Part shown: in pieces, positions 36,625 through 46,233 of the stretch
How the letters are laid out: each line of letters begins with the position of its first letter
Position numbering within the stretch: position 1 is the first letter of the stretch
Source of the DNA: Nitrospira sp.
Lineage (GTDB): Bacteria; Nitrospirota; Nitrospiria; Nitrospirales; Nitrospiraceae
Direction of reading: 5' to 3'
Assembly (NCBI GenBank): GCA_030123605.1
Contig: CP126123.1
Location: 2,336,001 to 2,400,000 of the forward strand
DNA: 64,000 nucleotides
Position numbers and translations under genes: made by a program
The notes under the pieces: generated by a model
The model's database searches: none
The model's input: only the letters and a program-made list of their open reading frames with translations
What the model was told of the DNA's origin: nothing

Positions 36625-36673
36625 GCCCCCCCCCGATCTTGAACTTTCCCCGCTCTTCCGGCATATAGACCCC

Positions 36674-37321
36674 ATGCTCACCTTGATCCAGTTTCCCTGG
36701 TCACCGTTCTGCATCACCGTGCGGCATATCCTTGAGCGAAACGGCATTCCCTTTCGGTTGCGCAACATCCCCTATCACGAACGAGATTCCATCATCAGAG
36801 CGACCAAGGGGCGCGGCCACACAGTACCCTGCGTGGTCGATGGCAAACGGGCCATCTGCGATGTCACGGATTTTGGGCAGGAGGTCGCGCGCTACATTGA
36901 CCGGCGCTACCACCTCGACCTGTTCCCGAAAGTGTTCGAAGGTCTCCAGCTGATTCTGTCACGCTACATCGAGAACGACCTTGAGATGGTGGGGTTCAAG
37001 GTGAACGATAGCTACGTGATCCCCTCCCGCCCCATGGTGGAACGCGTCATGCTGGTCCGTCACAAGGAACGGAAGTTTGGAAGGGGCTGCCTACAAGAAT
37101 GGACCAACCACCGCACATACCTCTCCGCTCAATTCGCCGAGCGCCTGATGCCGATCGACGGTATGCTGGCTTCGTCTCCCTTTTTGCTCTCCGACCGTCC
37201 ATTGTTCGTCGATTACAACCTGTATGGTGTGATCGGAAACTACCTGTTCAACGGGAAGACCAAGCTTCCCGACCTCAAACATCTGCGGCGATGGCATCGC
37301 GCGATGACCAAGCCCATATAG
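36674..37321 (+). CDS. Glutathione S-transferase-like protein
   Basis: 215 aa. The N-terminal thioredoxin-like domain has LIQFPWSPFCITVRHILERN, where a WSPFC motif takes the place of the CPxC/S active site, and the cis-proline segment is HTVPCVVDG. The C-terminal helical domain ends in a typical FVDYNLYGVIGNY ... LKHLRRWHRAM. Role in thiol chemistry or detoxification is a family-level guess. It is a single plus-strand gene next to the repeat block and convergent with the glycan cluster. Confidence 0.8.
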   Translation: MLTLIQFPWSPFCITVRHILERNGIPFRLRNIPYHERDSIIRATKGRGHTVPCVVDGKRAICDVTDFGQEVARYIDRRYHLDLFPKVFEGLQLILSRYIENDLEMVGFKVNDSYVIPSRPMVERVMLVRHKERKFGRGCLQEWTNHRTYLSAQFAERLMPIDGMLASSPFLLSDRPLFVDYNLYGVIGNYLFNGKTKLPDLKHLRRWHRAMTKPI

Positions 37322-37521
37322 CCGAGCCTCGGTGGCAAGATTGAAGCGGTTGACGGAATACATGGCTGCGTCCAAGCTTCGGACGTCTTGCAGAAATAAC
37401 GACACCCAAGCCGGCCCTATCGGCTTCTTGATCCCGGCACCTTGCTGTCAACATGACGCTCCCCTCCCGACAGGGGCTCAAGATTGTTCTCATATCGCCA
37501 AGCACTGAGGCGGCCGGCGCA

Positions 37522-39162
37522 TCATGAGCGACGGTCGGCTCCCCCGGCCGATAGGGCGGGAGATGGTCTGACCCGTTCGTAGATCTGATAGCGGCCTATT
37601 TGAGAGATCAGACGAACCTGCCCCATTTCAACGATGGCCTTGTATATGCCGGCTCGACGCCCGAACTCGCCGATCACGACGTAATCTGGATCTGCAGCCA
37701 ACGCGTCATAGGGCAGAGTGAGTTCCGGTTCCCATCCTCTCTTAATGATCCCGATATCCAGTTCCGCCGGAGGGTAGTGATAGGGGCCGGGAAGCAGAAA
37801 CAACAGCTCGCTCTCGTACGTTTCGATCAGGGCATCGGCCGGCACTCGGCTCTGCAGAAATTCGACGGCCTGATAAAATGTCGCCCCATCCTCACGACCG
37901 CGGAAATCATACCGTGCCTGCACCGTCATTCCCATGATGAGGACGATCAGAATCACGACCGACACCTGTCGTATCCGGACTGCTCCTCCCCACCCGGCTC
38001 GGATGAGCGATCCGAGAGACGTGACCAGGGCACGAACGTCATATCCTTGGCTCCATTCGCACAGGAGCGCCGCGACGAACGGCGCAGCCAGAAACCACAG
38101 AGGAAAGGCATACCGTTCCCCGCCGAGAGAGAGCGCCGTGAACCATCCGTACCAGCCGAGCGAGAAGGTCAGCAGCATCGTACGGACAGCATCGATGAGG
38201 CCGATCGGAGCTTGGCCACGCCACCGCGTCACCATGCCACCGGCCGCATAAGCCAATCCGCAGACTGTAGGCAAAAGGTGGGTGACGGTAAAGACGAGGG
38301 CTTCGAGTCGAACCATCGGAACCAACACGATCGCTGACACTTGCAGGAGCCCCTGCATGGGCGGCATGGCCATCGTATGACCCTGCAGCAGCATCACCTT
38401 GAGCCACCCCAGGAGGGAAAAAACCGTCCATGAACCGACCGCCGCGCTTCCCAGCCACTTGACGAGGCCCCATTCGCGCCGCCACAGGCTCAGCAGGATC
38501 GGCACCGCCAACGACAGCATCCAAAACGGACGGACCTGTAATTTGGTGAACAACGCCAGTCCCCAGCAACCGACGACCCCCACCCACCAGGCCCTGTGCC
38601 GTTCGACCAACAGCAGGCAGACGAAACCGGCCAAGAGAAAGCACACCATGGGCATTTCTCCCAAGACCTGACGGCCCAGAATGAGCGGATGCATTTCCCA
38701 GCCGGGAGGGAAAAACAGTACGAGCACGAGAGCTCCGACAGCGACCTTGTGGTTGTAGAGTTCCACAGTCAGGTAGTAGAGCAGGCTCAACGCACCGAAT
38801 GCATAGAGGAGTTCCACGAGCCTCGCCTGCCAGATGCCGATACCGAACAGACGAAAGCCCGCCGCAATAGACGCGACCACTGGGAAATGTCCCGCCAGCA
38901 GCGGCGGAGCAGGCTGTCCCTTCAGAAGGCAGCCATAATGGCCTGTTTCCACCCATTGCCGCGCCACACAGAGGGTCCAGCCCTCATCCCACCAGGGAGG
39001 AGGCGTGATTTCCAACTCAAACGCACCCATGATGAGCGCCGACAGGACCAAGAGCCATCCGACGCCGACCCGTGCGATGCTCGTCATAGATCCAGGCTCG
39101 TCATACCGGGTATCGATAAGAGGAAAGGAACGGAAGGATTTCCGCGATGTCTCATGGGTCAT
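37522..39162 (-). CDS. GT39-like polytopic glycosyltransferase
   Basis: 546 aa with about ten to twelve transmembrane helices and a periplasmic C-terminal part. The first external loop has PPPWWDEGWTL, the acidic motif typical of GT-C enzymes (ArnT, PMT) that use polyprenyl-phosphate sugars. The ATG overlaps the FkbM-gene stop as ATGA, so it is the last gene of the operon. A role in adding a sugar to the exported glycan or lipid is inferred. Substrate unknown. Confidence 0.82.
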   Translation of the reverse strand: MTHETSRKSFRSFPLIDTRYDEPGSMTSIARVGVGWLLVLSALIMGAFELEITPPPWWDEGWTLCVARQWVETGHYGCLLKGQPAPPLLAGHFPVVASIAAGFRLFGIGIWQARLVELLYAFGALSLLYYLTVELYNHKVAVGALVLVLFFPPGWEMHPLILGRQVLGEMPMVCFLLAGFVCLLLVERHRAWWVGVVGCWGLALFTKLQVRPFWMLSLAVPILLSLWRREWGLVKWLGSAAVGSWTVFSLLGWLKVMLLQGHTMAMPPMQGLLQVSAIVLVPMVRLEALVFTVTHLLPTVCGLAYAAGGMVTRWRGQAPIGLIDAVRTMLLTFSLGWYGWFTALSLGGERYAFPLWFLAAPFVAALLCEWSQGYDVRALVTSLGSLIRAGWGGAVRIRQVSVVILIVLIMGMTVQARYDFRGREDGATFYQAVEFLQSRVPADALIETYESELLFLLPGPYHYPPAELDIGIIKRGWEPELTLPYDALAADPDYVVIGEFGRRAGIYKAIVEMGQVRLISQIGRYQIYERVRPSPALSAGGADRRS

Positions 39163-40031
39163 GACACGCGATAGGCATAGAGCATGATGTTTTGAAACCG
39201 GTCACGAGCGTACAGCGGCATACAGACCGCGTCCACCTGGTAGTCGAACCCCTGCGTCTCCAGCATGCTCAGGAAGGACCCGAGCTTGGCCCGTTCGCCG
39301 CCGACCTTGTGATGGAACTCGATCAACAGCTCCCGCACCCTCTTCAGCCGTCCCGTGGTTACAAGATCCTGCAACACGGCATCTTCAGCGCCTTCGACAT
39401 CGAGTTTGAGAAAGTCGATGTCCCGATCCGGCAGCTGTCGGCCGATCATCTCCGAAAGCGCAAGGGTCTCGACGGTGATCGTGTCTTTCGGCATGCGTCG
39501 ATAATTGAGACTCATGCGTAACGACCCGGGGACGGCATGATCGACGTGGAAGTCGGCCGTCCCGGTCTGGTCGGACAGCGCCACATTGTAGAGCTGCACC
39601 CCGGTCAAGTGATTCGCCTCGACGTTGCGTTTCAACAGGGCGAACGTCTCCCGATCCGGCTCGAACGCGAAGACCTCACTGCCCGGGTACAGCCATTTGA
39701 AGAAGAGCGTGGCCAGGCCGATGTTGGCCCCGCAATCGAAGATCACCGGACTCTCTTTAGACGTCTCGAAATAATACTCGTTGCGCAAGAGGATCACCCT
39801 GAACAACAGGTGCATGGTGCGATAGTCGAAACATTGCACCCCAAAACCCCACACCTTCTCATGTGTGATCGGCCGGAACGGATGGACGAGCAGCAGCTTC
39901 GTGCTCACACGCACATAGGTCAGGAGGATCTGCGCCTTGACCCGCAGGGAGAAGCGGCCCCGCACCAAATAGGGGGCAAACATCACCGTATCGAAGCAGA
40001 CTTCCAGGAAAAACCAGACACCTCTGTTCAT
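39159..40031 (-). CDS. FkbM family methyltransferase
   Basis: 290 aa. The AdoMet-binding segment is VIFDCGANIGLATLFF, then SEVFAFEPDRETFALLKRNV, and the family segment DIDFLKLDVEGAEDAVLQDL is clear. FkbM-type enzymes O-methylate sugars or other hydroxyls in natural products and surface glycans. Position inside the glycan operon supports methylation of a glycan residue; the acceptor is unknown. A hydrophobic N-terminal third precedes the catalytic domain. Confidence 0.88.
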   Translation of the reverse strand: MNRGVWFFLEVCFDTVMFAPYLVRGRFSLRVKAQILLTYVRVSTKLLLVHPFRPITHEKVWGFGVQCFDYRTMHLLFRVILLRNEYYFETSKESPVIFDCGANIGLATLFFKWLYPGSEVFAFEPDRETFALLKRNVEANHLTGVQLYNVALSDQTGTADFHVDHAVPGSLRMSLNYRRMPKDTITVETLALSEMIGRQLPDRDIDFLKLDVEGAEDAVLQDLVTTGRLKRVRELLIEFHHKVGGERAKLGSFLSMLETQGFDYQVDAVCMPLYARDRFQNIMLYAYRVS

Positions 40032-40044
40032 CGTCTCCCACTAT

Positions 40045-41376
40045 TCATACCGAGGTCGGAAGCCGTTCGAACGTCAGATTGTCGGCCTCCGCGTCCTGTG
40101 CTTGCATCGTTCCGGGAATGAGCAACGGCGCACAACGGTAGATCGCGACGGTCACTGCTCTCTCTCCATGCCGAGTCAGCAAGGCATCCTTCACGCTCGA
40201 CCAATCACCGAACCACTGCGCATTGGGAAACAGGGATTTCAAGTCCTGCGGCTTCAAGCCCGGCGACAAGACCATCAGATGGCGCTGTTTTCGGCGGATC
40301 AACGTAGCTACCGTCCGCAGTTTCTCGAACGGACGGTCCAGATCGGCGAGGCGAAAGTGGCGGAGACGCCTGGCGATGCGCGACCAGAGCGGGCTCGCCA
40401 CCGGAAACAGCTCGTGGGTGCCCATGCCGAGAGGGCAGGCGGCGATCACGACCTGGGAGGCGCCCCGCTCCGCATGCTCGACCGGCCACATGCCACGATC
40501 CTGCGCGAATTGCCAACTGGTGTCGAAGGGATACAGATCGGCCACCACGACGTTCGCCTGAGGCGGCAACGAGACCCCGTACATCCGTTGCGCCGCGCGG
40601 ACGCCTGTTTCATGTGCCGAGACCACGTCACCCACAAACAGGCCGCTGATCTGCCGCCGGTGATTGAGGGTGACGTTCGCGATACAATCGAGCCCCACCT
40701 TCCTGGCCACCGCCACCATATCCTGCCGCAGTTCCGTGTGGATGGAGCCGCCACGTTCACGCGACCCGCGCAGGTAGTCGTGCATCATCCTGGTCGTCTC
40801 CACGCCACAGACCGCCGGGAGAATGATCTTCGCACCGCCGGAAAAGCCCGCCACCGGATGGGGATAGATACAGCCCACTCCGATCTTGAGGTCGCACTCC
40901 ATCACGGTCCGGTTGATCCGGATCGGTATGCCGCCCGGAGATTGCCCCATATCCACCAGGTCGCCACGGCTGTCGTGGGCCACTACCCTGATCGCGGGCG
41001 GAAGGCCCGCACCAACCTTCTTCACCATCTCCTCGGTGGAGGCAGGAGGATGCGTCCCTCCCGCCAGCAGCACCGTGATGGCCTGCACAGGCAAACAGCC
41101 GCGCGTCAACTCATCGATGAGCAGGGGAAGCAGATCGGCAGCAGGCGTCGGCCTGCTGAGGTCATCGACGATGATGACCGCCTTGGTCCTGCGTTTGGCG
41201 AGTTCCGAGAGCCTCGGCGTTCCGATCGGCCGACTCAAGACCTCGTACATCGCTTCCACCGTCAACGCCGGCCGATCCTGAGGGCCGACCTCGACGATGT
41301 TCCACGAGGGAGGGAAATCGATCGCCAAAGTTTCATCTCCGAACCAGGCCTTTGTACGCAGGAGCACTTCACTCAT
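40045..41376 (-). CDS. LarA-family (DUF2088) racemase/epimerase homologue
   Basis: 443 aa, full length for the lactate racemase family. LarA uses a covalently attached nickel-pincer nucleotide. Residues equivalent to the Lactobacillus plantarum catalytic and cofactor positions (His108, His174, Lys184, His200) are present at H109 (LAGGTHPP), H173 (IYPHPVAGFSGG), K183 (GGAKIILP) and H199 (MMHDYL). The N-terminal VDDLSRPTP motif is also kept. The protein should therefore be active if the cofactor is made. Its start overlaps the upstream GT2 stop (ATGA), tying it to the glycan operon. Substrate could be a 2-hydroxyacid or an aldonic-acid type group; this is inference. larB, larC and larE are not in the window. 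Confidence 0.85.
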   Translation of the reverse strand: MSEVLLRTKAWFGDETLAIDFPPSWNIVEVGPQDRPALTVEAMYEVLSRPIGTPRLSELAKRRTKAVIIVDDLSRPTPAADLLPLLIDELTRGCLPVQAITVLLAGGTHPPASTEEMVKKVGAGLPPAIRVVAHDSRGDLVDMGQSPGGIPIRINRTVMECDLKIGVGCIYPHPVAGFSGGAKIILPAVCGVETTRMMHDYLRGSRERGGSIHTELRQDMVAVARKVGLDCIANVTLNHRRQISGLFVGDVVSAHETGVRAAQRMYGVSLPPQANVVVADLYPFDTSWQFAQDRGMWPVEHAERGASQVVIAACPLGMGTHELFPVASPLWSRIARRLRHFRLADLDRPFEKLRTVATLIRRKQRHLMVLSPGLKPQDLKSLFPNAQWFGDWSSVKDALLTRHGERAVTVAIYRCAPLLIPGTMQAQDAEADNLTFERLPTSV

Positions 41377-42287
41377 GACTTGGATTCCATCCTATAGGAA
41401 TCGGCTGGTCGTTCGACGGAAACGCCGGTCGCACCCGACACGGTTTTTGTTCCTCTCCACAGCTCCCAGAGGAATCCGACGGCCTGACATTTCTCCCCGA
41501 TCCAGAACAGCCAGAAATGCCGCTTGTTGTGGAATCGTCCCCAGTCGAACGGCCCGAATAATTTCTCCCACAGGGCTCTGCCCCATCGCGGATCGGCTTT
41601 CCTACCGGCCCGCCCCCATAAAAGACTGTCTTGAGGAATGATCCCGCTCCTATCCGCTCGCATCACGCGAAACAACCTCGCGATGCCCGCCCCTCGCTGA
41701 AACGAATGGCGCAGGTGTTGTCCGACGTTCGCCTGACGCAGATGCGCGACTGGAACCGGGACGTAGACCACCCTTGCTCCGCGTTTGCGCAATCGCCAGA
41801 TCAGCTCCCAGTCTTCACCTGATCCGGCAAAGGAGGGATTGAAGACATAGCCGTCGTCCCGCATGCAGGCATCCAACCAATCGCGCTTGATCAAAAGGTT
41901 GCCCCCGTTACCGACCAATCCTCCCGGATCCAACTGCTCCATGGTCGGCAACGGATTGCGCCGACGGATGGCGTCCAAGAGCGGATCGGTTTCTTGGAAC
42001 GTACCGCCCGCCGCGGCTGCATCATGGCGATCCAGCGCCGCGATCAGCCGCTCCAGCCAGTCCTCTGGCGGAATCCCGTCGTCATCGGCGAACGCAATCA
42101 GGTCTCCGCTCGCCTTGGCAATCCCTTCATTTCTGGCCCAAGCCACGCCGCGTCGTTGCTGATCGACGACTACGATCACTTCATCCGGCTGCCTGGTCTG
42201 TTTCGCCAAGGCCGCCCGGCACAATGTCAATGTGTCGCGTCCCAGGGTGGGGATGACGACCGAGACTGTGTGTCGCTCGACAGACAT
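41373..42287 (-). CDS. Family 2 glycosyltransferase
   Basis: About 304 aa. GT-A fold start VSVVIPTLGRDTLTLCRAAL. The metal-binding acidic motif is IAFADDDGIPPEDWLERL, and the C-terminal SGEDWELIWRLRKRG matches the ED catalytic-base region. Inverting transferase adding one sugar from a nucleotide donor in the cytoplasm. I chose ATG 42287 (MSVERHTVS); another ATG two codons earlier is possible. Its stop overlaps the LarA-like gene. Confidence 0.88.
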   Translation of the reverse strand: MSVERHTVSVVIPTLGRDTLTLCRAALAKQTRQPDEVIVVVDQQRRGVAWARNEGIAKASGDLIAFADDDGIPPEDWLERLIAALDRHDAAAAGGTFQETDPLLDAIRRRNPLPTMEQLDPGGLVGNGGNLLIKRDWLDACMRDDGYVFNPSFAGSGEDWELIWRLRKRGARVVYVPVPVAHLRQANVGQHLRHSFQRGAGIARLFRVMRADRSGIIPQDSLLWGRAGRKADPRWGRALWEKLFGPFDWGRFHNKRHFWLFWIGEKCQAVGFLWELWRGTKTVSGATGVSVERPADSYRMESKS

Positions 42288-42298
42288 GATCACACCAT

Positions 42299-43843
42299 CT
42301 AATTCAACGCCACGGCCTTAAGCCTGAGTAACAGCGGCTCGACGCAACGAAACATCGGTTCTCCCACCTGTCGCAAGACGCCCGGCAAACTCTGCACCAT
42401 CGACTCGACTTCTTCGACCTTCAAGAGCCCGAGCCAAAACACTCCGCCGCCGTACACCATTGTGCCGATCAGCCCCCCTACCATGATCGACAGCAGCGGC
42501 ATCGGGAACAACGCCGCCGCCCCGGCAACAGCCACACCGGTTCCCAACCAGAGACCGATCAATCTGGAAGCCGGAAATCCTTCGAACATGTGAACCTGTC
42601 GGCGATGCAGAATCCAGACATAACCAAGGGCTACCAGTGCGAAGGACATCGAGGTGGCCGCTGCAGCACCGGCAGCTCCCCAGGCCGGAACCAACGCCAA
42701 GCAAAGCCCTGCATCCACCAGGACGATCGCGCCCATGACCCGAATCAAATGTACCGCCTCACCGCCGGCTTGAATCACCGGCCACATCACGCGCGCCAAA
42801 GCGAAACAGAAGGCCCCCGGCACCAACAGCCGCAATCCCAGGATGGCTTCTGAGAATGGAGGCCCGAAATACAGCAGGATGATGTGGTCCCCCAAGACCG
42901 AGACCAGCAGGAGCAGGAACGATGTCCCGAGCACTACGTACCGCACGAGCCGACTCACCAACCTCGTCACTTCCTCCACCCGTTGCTCGGCCCAGAAACG
43001 GGCCGTCGCCTGCAACATCACGCCTTCGACCGCAATCGGGATAAACCAGACGAATTGCGACCATTGGACTGCCGCCGCATAGAGACCGGCTTGCGACTCC
43101 CCGGCCAAGTGTCGAACCAGGATGACATCGAGCGAACACAAGGCCATGTTCAACACCGAAAAGACCATCGCCGAAACTCCGAAATGCAGCATCGCTCCTG
43201 TGGGCGGAGACACCACATGATCCGGTTGCTCACGCCCGGCCACGTCGAGCGCCCGCACGGCCGACCGAAGACAGACAACCGCCACGAAGAGATTCGCCGT
43301 CAAGAGTCCGGTGAAGACACCCACCACCCCCATGCCGCCCAGGGCCGACGCCACGCCGAGCACTCCCGCCGTCATGACTCCGATGATAGCGGGAATCGCC
43401 GCCCGTTCCTCCTGCCGGAGACCATAGAGGATCCCGCGGGCGTAGAACCAGATCTGATCGAACAACAACACCGCTACCACCACGAGAGCGATCGGAACGG
43501 CGTCAGCCCATCGAGGGGCGGTACTCACGATCAGCAGCCCCACGGCGAAACCGACGACGATCACTCCCGTTCCATTGATGAGGGCGCCGGCCCCTGCCAC
43601 TGCTCGGCACCAAGGCAGATCGTCGGGCCGTTCCGCGATGCGTTTGGTCATGGTCTGCATCATGCCCACGTTGGCGAACTGAGAGGCGAGCAGGAGCAGG
43701 GCCAGGTAGTAGGCATATTGGCCGTAACCCTCGATGCCGAGAAAACGAGCCAGGACAGGCAACAGGAGCGCCGAGGTCGCCATCTTCGCGATCGACCAGC
43801 TCCCGACCCATACAATGCCTTTAGAGACCGCTTTCGCCGACAT
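42299..43843 (-). CDS. Wzx-type polysaccharide flippase
   Basis: 514 aa, with 12 to 14 transmembrane helices and the polysaccharide-synthesis fold of MATE-like flippases (start SAKAVSKGIVWVGSWSIAKM, then ALLLPVLARFLGIEGYGQYA). It should move an undecaprenyl-linked glycan unit across the inner membrane. I see no Wzy polymerase with certainty, so the product may be a short glycan or capped lipid. It lies among the glycosyltransferase genes and 62 bp downstream of a GT4 gene. Confidence 0.88.
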   Translation of the reverse strand: MSAKAVSKGIVWVGSWSIAKMATSALLLPVLARFLGIEGYGQYAYYLALLLLASQFANVGMMQTMTKRIAERPDDLPWCRAVAGAGALINGTGVIVVGFAVGLLIVSTAPRWADAVPIALVVVAVLLFDQIWFYARGILYGLRQEERAAIPAIIGVMTAGVLGVASALGGMGVVGVFTGLLTANLFVAVVCLRSAVRALDVAGREQPDHVVSPPTGAMLHFGVSAMVFSVLNMALCSLDVILVRHLAGESQAGLYAAAVQWSQFVWFIPIAVEGVMLQATARFWAEQRVEEVTRLVSRLVRYVVLGTSFLLLLVSVLGDHIILLYFGPPFSEAILGLRLLVPGAFCFALARVMWPVIQAGGEAVHLIRVMGAIVLVDAGLCLALVPAWGAAGAAAATSMSFALVALGYVWILHRRQVHMFEGFPASRLIGLWLGTGVAVAGAAALFPMPLLSIMVGGLIGTMVYGGGVFWLGLLKVEEVESMVQSLPGVLRQVGEPMFRCVEPLLLRLKAVALN

Positions 43844-43905
43844 GAGTCTGCTTGTCCCACCTTACGATCGTCGGTGAGCGTTGAAGGACACGACGGTCGG
43901 ACCGG

Positions 43906-45015
43906 TCAGGCCGCAAACCGTTCGTACTGTTGCTTGTGAGCAGCCAAGGCCTTGGAGGTCTCGTACGTCTCGCGTACATATTCGTAGGCGGTCCGCCCTT
44001 TTTCCAGCGGTCCGTCCGCGAGGAGGCTTCGGATGGCCGACGCATAGTCGTCATCCTGAACCTGTTTTCCGAACCGACTGGCGAACTGGTCCGGATCGAC
44101 CCGGCTGATGATTGGACAGCCGTAGGCCGCCGCTTCCAGAAATGTCAACGGAAGCCCCTCACGCACCGCCGTGCTGACGAAGATCCAGGTGTCGGACAAA
44201 ATCCGATGCATACGCTCCGGCTCACGGAAGCGGTTGATGAGCCCCGGCATCTCAAGGTTCGGCACATCGCGAAACCGCTTGCGCAATTGCGCGTCGAAGC
44301 CGGATTCCGCCGAGGCACTGCCCTGCCCCACCGCCACGAACCGATAGTCCGGGAACTGCTTGGCCAGTTCCAGGAAGATCCAGGGCCGCTTGCGTTTGTC
44401 CCAGCGAGCCACGAACGTCATGGTCGGACGCGTATTTTTCTGCGGAAGGACGGCGGGCACATCGATGAGATTCGGCAGCAACGTCGGCAAGGTCGCCAAC
44501 CCATACAGACGTTTGACCTTCTCTTTCAGGAAATGCGCCGGACAGAAGACCCCGTCGGCTCGACGCACCGCCTGCCGTACGAACAGACCGGACTCGGTAA
44601 AATAGTTGAAGGGGGTCAAGAGCCGGCGCATTGGCGTCGCATAACGAAATTCGATCCACCAGTCATGCCATTCTCTGGGATCGCGACTCGTGACAAGATG
44701 AGTCCGACGTGGATGGAAGCGTTGGGCCAGATAGGTCAACAGGGTCGGGTCCTGGGAATGAAAAATATCCGCCGACGAGTCTCGAATGATCCGGAAGGCC
44801 TCAACGACATTCCGCGGCGAGAAACTCCGAACCTCGACCCCTCCGATCGTTTCGATCGGCCGTTGACCGGGACGGCCCGGAACGATAACGCTGACCCGGT
44901 AGCCCGACAGGACGAGACTTTCGGCGAGCTTCCTCGACATGCTGCCGAACCCACCATAAATCCCCCAGTCGAAATACTGGCTGGTCAGGATACAGACGTG
45001 GGGTGGTCGCTTCAT
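43906..45015 (-). CDS. Family 4 glycosyltransferase
   Basis: 369 aa, GT-B fold. N-terminus VCILTSQYFDWGIYGGFGSM carries the typical open-sheet start with a glycine loop. The C-terminal donor-binding half includes TMTFVARWDKRKRPWIFLEL and VREGLPLTFLEAAAYGCPII, the E-x7-E retaining motif region. The ATG at 45015 overlaps the preceding GT4 stop as ATGA. Sugar and acceptor unknown. Confidence 0.88.
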   Translation of the reverse strand: MKRPPHVCILTSQYFDWGIYGGFGSMSRKLAESLVLSGYRVSVIVPGRPGQRPIETIGGVEVRSFSPRNVVEAFRIIRDSSADIFHSQDPTLLTYLAQRFHPRRTHLVTSRDPREWHDWWIEFRYATPMRRLLTPFNYFTESGLFVRQAVRRADGVFCPAHFLKEKVKRLYGLATLPTLLPNLIDVPAVLPQKNTRPTMTFVARWDKRKRPWIFLELAKQFPDYRFVAVGQGSASAESGFDAQLRKRFRDVPNLEMPGLINRFREPERMHRILSDTWIFVSTAVREGLPLTFLEAAAYGCPIISRVDPDQFASRFGKQVQDDDYASAIRSLLADGPLEKGRTAYEYVRETYETSKALAAHKQQYERFAA

Positions 45016-46229
45016 GTCCGAGGTTCCTTGCGCCAATCACCGCCGATCTCCACGGCTGACCGACCGGGCACCGGCTGACCCGCCGGCGCCATGAGCCGAG
45101 CGCAGAGGTCGAGATACCGTGTCGCCAACGCCGGCCATCCGAACTGCATCGCCCGTCGCCGACTCTCCATCCCCATCTGCCGGCGGCGGCCCTCCGCGTC
45201 TAATAAGTTATGCAAGGCACGGGTCAGTGCCGGAACATCCGCCCAGGGCACGATCTCGCCGTTCTCACCCTTCGTTACCAATTCGGCGGTCCCTCCCGTG
45301 TCGGTTACGATAACGGGCAGGCCGGATGCCATCGCTTCCAGCAACGCAATGGACATGCCTTCCTGTTGCGACGGCAGGACGAAGACATCGGCCTCCCGGT
45401 AGACGGACGGCATTCGTTCACGCGAGACGAAGCCCATGAAGGTCACGGCATCGGCCACATGCAGGCGGTCGGCCAATTGCCGCAACTGCGGCTCGGCATC
45501 CCCTGTCCCCACGAACGTCAGCCTCAGCGGTTGCGTACAGCCGGCCCGCAATCGCGCGAAAGCCTCCAGAAGATACTGCTGCCCCTTGCGTTCGATCAAC
45601 CGCGCGACACAGACGATCGTGAACACCGGTTTCGATTCGCCAGATGCGGGCGCAAACAGAGTCGTGTCGACGCCGTTCGGAATGGTCACGAGATTCAAGT
45701 CCGGCATCGTGCGATGCGCCAATTGTTCCTGCTCCTCGCTGATGGCGGTCACGGCCCCCGCCCGCCGCCAGATCTGTTTGATCAGGGGCGTCAACACCGG
45801 ATAGAGATAGTCATAGCGCGCCTCAAACCACGGCACATCCGGCCCCTGCAGCGACAATACGTAGGGCAATCCGTGCGTGAGCCGCAGCAGGCAACTGATG
45901 GCGCCGGCCGGCACGCCGGCAAAGGCGAAACTCAGGTCATAACGATGTCGTGTCACCAATCGTCGCGCCAGATGCAACCCGCGTCGGCCGTAGCGGAGCA
46001 GCTCGCGGTTGGTCGCATGGTGGATGTTGCGATTATCGACCGGCACCTTATGGATCGTGATGCGCTCGGCAAACCGTTCGGTTTCATAGGTCGTCCGACT
46101 GCGCGAGGAAGTGACCAGATCGACAGTAACCTCCGGGCGCTGCGCCATCTCCTGCAAGAGATGGAAATTCACCACCCCGGTGCCGCCGCCGAGCGGAGGA
46201 AACTCGTTATCGAACATGAGGATGCGAAT
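45012..46229 (-). CDS. Family 4 glycosyltransferase with uncertain, possibly ATT, start
   Basis: About 405 aa GT-B enzyme. The N-terminus reads IRILMFDNEFPPLGGGTG, and the C-terminal motif EGMSIALLEAMASGLPVIVTD is intact. Start choice is difficult. A strong ribosome site GAGGAGA overlaps the stop of the upstream GT2 gene and lies seven bases before an ATT codon (46229) that begins exactly where family proteins begin. In-frame ATGs are at 46262, inside the GT2 gene with no ribosome site, and at 46217, inside the first beta strand. I give the ATT position as most consistent, with low certainty. Confidence 0.8.
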   Translation of the reverse strand: MRILMFDNEFPPLGGGTGVVNFHLLQEMAQRPEVTVDLVTSSRSRTTYETERFAERITIHKVPVDNRNIHHATNRELLRYGRRGLHLARRLVTRHRYDLSFAFAGVPAGAISCLLRLTHGLPYVLSLQGPDVPWFEARYDYLYPVLTPLIKQIWRRAGAVTAISEEQEQLAHRTMPDLNLVTIPNGVDTTLFAPASGESKPVFTIVCVARLIERKGQQYLLEAFARLRAGCTQPLRLTFVGTGDAEPQLRQLADRLHVADAVTFMGFVSRERMPSVYREADVFVLPSQQEGMSIALLEAMASGLPVIVTDTGGTAELVTKGENGEIVPWADVPALTRALHNLLDAEGRRRQMGMESRRRAMQFGWPALATRYLDLCARLMAPAGQPVPGRSAVEIGGDWRKEPRT

Positions 46230-46233
46230 GGCG

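Noticed and set aside
30586-36673. A CRISPR array in the repeat-rich region
   Set aside because: The repeats are long single palindromes of differing length. There are no regularly spaced short direct repeats with unique spacers and no cas genes.
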